From Fibrobacterota bacterium (lineage in GTDB: Bacteria; Fibrobacterota; Fibrobacteria; UBA11236): a stretch of 64,000 nucleotides of DNA. The notes beneath the pieces are model-generated. The model ran no database searches, was not told the DNA's origin, and was given only the letters and a program-made list of their open reading frames with translations. The stretch is taken from the NCBI GenBank assembly GCA_019509785.1, contig JAEKLQ010000022.1:1-64000 (forward strand), given 5' to 3'. The translations under genes and the position numbers were made by a program. Below, in pieces: positions 62,794-64,000 of the stretch (the first letter of the stretch is position 1; the number at the start of each line of letters is the position of its first letter).

Positions 62794-64000
62794 TTCCACA
62801 AGATGGACGATCCAAGGCCCGGGTCCCGGCGTTGCTACGAACCAATCATTCGGACCGGCGAGCACATTCCTGGCGGCCGTACGCATACGGACGCGCCCCT
62901 GGATATCCTGAAAAACCAGGACGGCGGACATGGGGAAGGGCGAATTGAATTGCAAATGCAGGCCGCCGAAAGCCTCCGGCCGGATCAAGCTCGTAGGGAA
63001 TTGGATCGCGCCGCGGGTACCCTTTGTGATCGATGTCGTAAAAGTACCTGATGGGAAGGCCGCCCATTTCAGGCTATCGGCGGTAAAAGCGTAAAACCGG
63101 TTCCCGAGCACCGCGATGGATTGCGGCATCCCTGCATTGGCCTCGACCGGGGAGGCGTTGCCCGGGAAAATCCAGTTCTTCGAAGTAAACACCCAGGAAT
63201 TATTTCCGGATGCGATGCCGGAGTAGCTAGCGCGCAAGGACGGGAATACCGAAGTGTCCGGACGCGCCCAAGTCTTTCCGCCATCCGTGGAGATTTGATC
63301 CTTGGCATGCGCCACAGCCGGATCGATGCATCCGAACTCCAGCGGGTGCGCGAGCAGCGCGGCGCCAACGGGCAGGACCTGCCAAGTCCCTCCCGGACAG
63401 GAAGTCGATAAAGGCTGCTGCCAAGTCGCGCCCGCGTCCCTGCTCGCATACAACTTTCCCTGGGCCTGGGCGAAAAGGGAGTTTCCGATTGCCGCCATAA
63501 TGCTGCCCGGCAGATTGCCGAGCATCCGCCAGGTGGAATCCAGGCGGTTCCGCAAGTAATATTCCGAAGGCCATCCCCTTACCGCCAATGAATCCGTGGC
63601 GAACAGCAAACCGCCCAAGCTGGTTTTCCCGAGGGTATCCAACGCCCTCCAGTCTTCGCCGGCATGGGCGCGAAACCAGATCCAATTCGCGGTGGATAAG
63701 AATATCCCTCCCAATCCCCGGGCCAAACCGGCTGGCACGGAAAAATCCAGCGGCGCCGGGGTCGGACTCCACGAGGCTCCCGAGTCGGCGCTTTCGAAAA
63801 GCCCGATACCCGTCAGGCAACTCAACCGGCCATCTTGTGCGACAAAAGTTCTTCCCAAGCCTACCGGAAGCTTTCCCGCATTTCCATGGATCTGCGGGAA
63901 CCATCGGGCAACGGAATCGCGCATGCGGGCGCCGAAAACGCCTTGGGTCGAAATCCACCGGGCTTCCTTTCCGATCAGCGCGACGCGGGAACCGCCATTT
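62779..64000 (-). CDS. BNR/propeller-type secreted protein with C-terminal sorting tail (runs off right edge)
   Basis: The frame is open to the window end, reading [19 protein letters not shown] upstream of the first Met, so the 5' end is outside. Repeats of the Asp-box type ([30 protein letters not shown]) indicate a sialidase/photosystem-HCF136-like propeller. The last 70 residues ([40 protein letters not shown]) resemble a secretion tail. It is convergent with cusA and overlaps its last 15 bases. Of the same general type as the gene at 2940-4541, but with a different tail. Confidence 0.7.
   Translation of the reverse strand, partial: NGGSRVALIGKEARWISTQGVFGARMRDSVARWFPQIHGNAGKLPVGLGRTFVAQDGRLSCLTGIGLFESADSGASWSPTPAPLDFSVPAGLARGLGGIFLSTANWIWFRAHAGEDWRALDTLGKTSLGGLLFATDSLAVRGWPSEYYLRNRLDSTWRMLGNLPGSIMAAIGNSLFAQAQGKLYASRDAGATWQQPLSTSCPGGTWQVLPVGAALLAHPLEFGCIDPAVAHAKDQISTDGGKTWARPDTSVFPSLRASYSGIASGNNSWVFTSKNWIFPGNASPVEANAGMPQSIAVLGNRFYAFTADSLKWAAFPSGTFTTSITKGTRGAIQFPTSLIRPEAFGGLHLQFNSPFPMSAVLVFQDIQGRVRMRTAARNVLAGPNDWFVATPGPGPWIVHLVESAPR

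Noticed and set aside
62000-62948. C-terminal 300 residues of the cusA frame-1 ORF as a real domain
   Set aside because: The sequence is Gly/Arg/His-rich out-of-frame reading; the true CusA end is in the next frame up to 62793.

Overview
The window comes from a high-GC member of the Fibrobacterota. The evidence is two TIGR02147-type (DUF4423) genes, two secreted fibro-slime proteins, several secreted proteins with C-terminal sorting-type tails and one PEP-CTERM protein. There are no rRNA or tRNA genes and no intact mobile element. Coding density is high, and many genes overlap at ATGA or GTGA junctions.

Layout. 1-4541 (minus) holds a partial secreted gene with a clear sigma70-type promoter, a TIGR02147 gene followed by a lipoprotein, and a lower-GC BNR-repeat protein whose real 5' end has no standard start codon. 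4820-5030 forms a long rod-like inverted-repeat structure, probably a structured RNA with a 6S-like outline. 5103-14522 (minus) is a compact housekeeping run: CDP-alcohol phosphatidyltransferase, recN, nadK, an EPSP-synthase-like gene that has lost its catalytic motifs, prephenate dehydrogenase, chorismate mutase, trpA and trpB. 14903-17558 (plus) holds a two-module secreted protein and an orphan DGQHR (DndB-like) protein. 17609-29907 (minus) is a secretome block: two fibro-slime paralogues around a 1264-residue TPR/DUF3857/transglutaminase protein, a PQQ-type sugar dehydrogenase, a secreted NCYNYA-type protein, a secreted S74-chaperone protein and a short TIGR02147 regulator. 29997-35480 holds small metabolic and envelope genes, a lone transposase-like HTH gene and a MORN-repeat lipoprotein.

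35601-41281 (plus) is the most striking part. It is a five-gene operon with overlapping reading frames: a natural FliF-FliG fusion, a CsgG/FlgO-like outer-membrane barrel protein, a TPR lipoprotein, MotA and MotB. No other flagellar gene is present. It looks like a dedicated, flagellum-less ion-driven rotary motor spanning the envelope. The ion-carrying Asp of MotB and the key prolines of MotA are kept, while the FliG torque charges are only partly kept.

41328-46778 (mostly minus) holds a MerR/TipA-type regulator with its classic 19-bp-spacer promoter, a PIN-toxin remnant, an alkyltransferase-like protein with the Cys-to-Trp change, a PEP-CTERM gene with a sigma54-type promoter, an orphan GNAT-toxin-like gene, a small lipoprotein and lepA. 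46919-52263 (plus) holds a secreted cyclophilin, a histone-H1-like protein with a DksA-type zinc finger, an MltD-like transglycosylase and an acyltransferase-like membrane protein. 52483-62793 (plus) is a copper/heavy-metal block (CopA ATPase, Cys-rich small protein, CusC/CusB/CusA) interrupted by a GH30 glycosidase. cusA has lost about 60 codons and the frame. A partial BNR-type secreted gene (minus) runs off the right edge.
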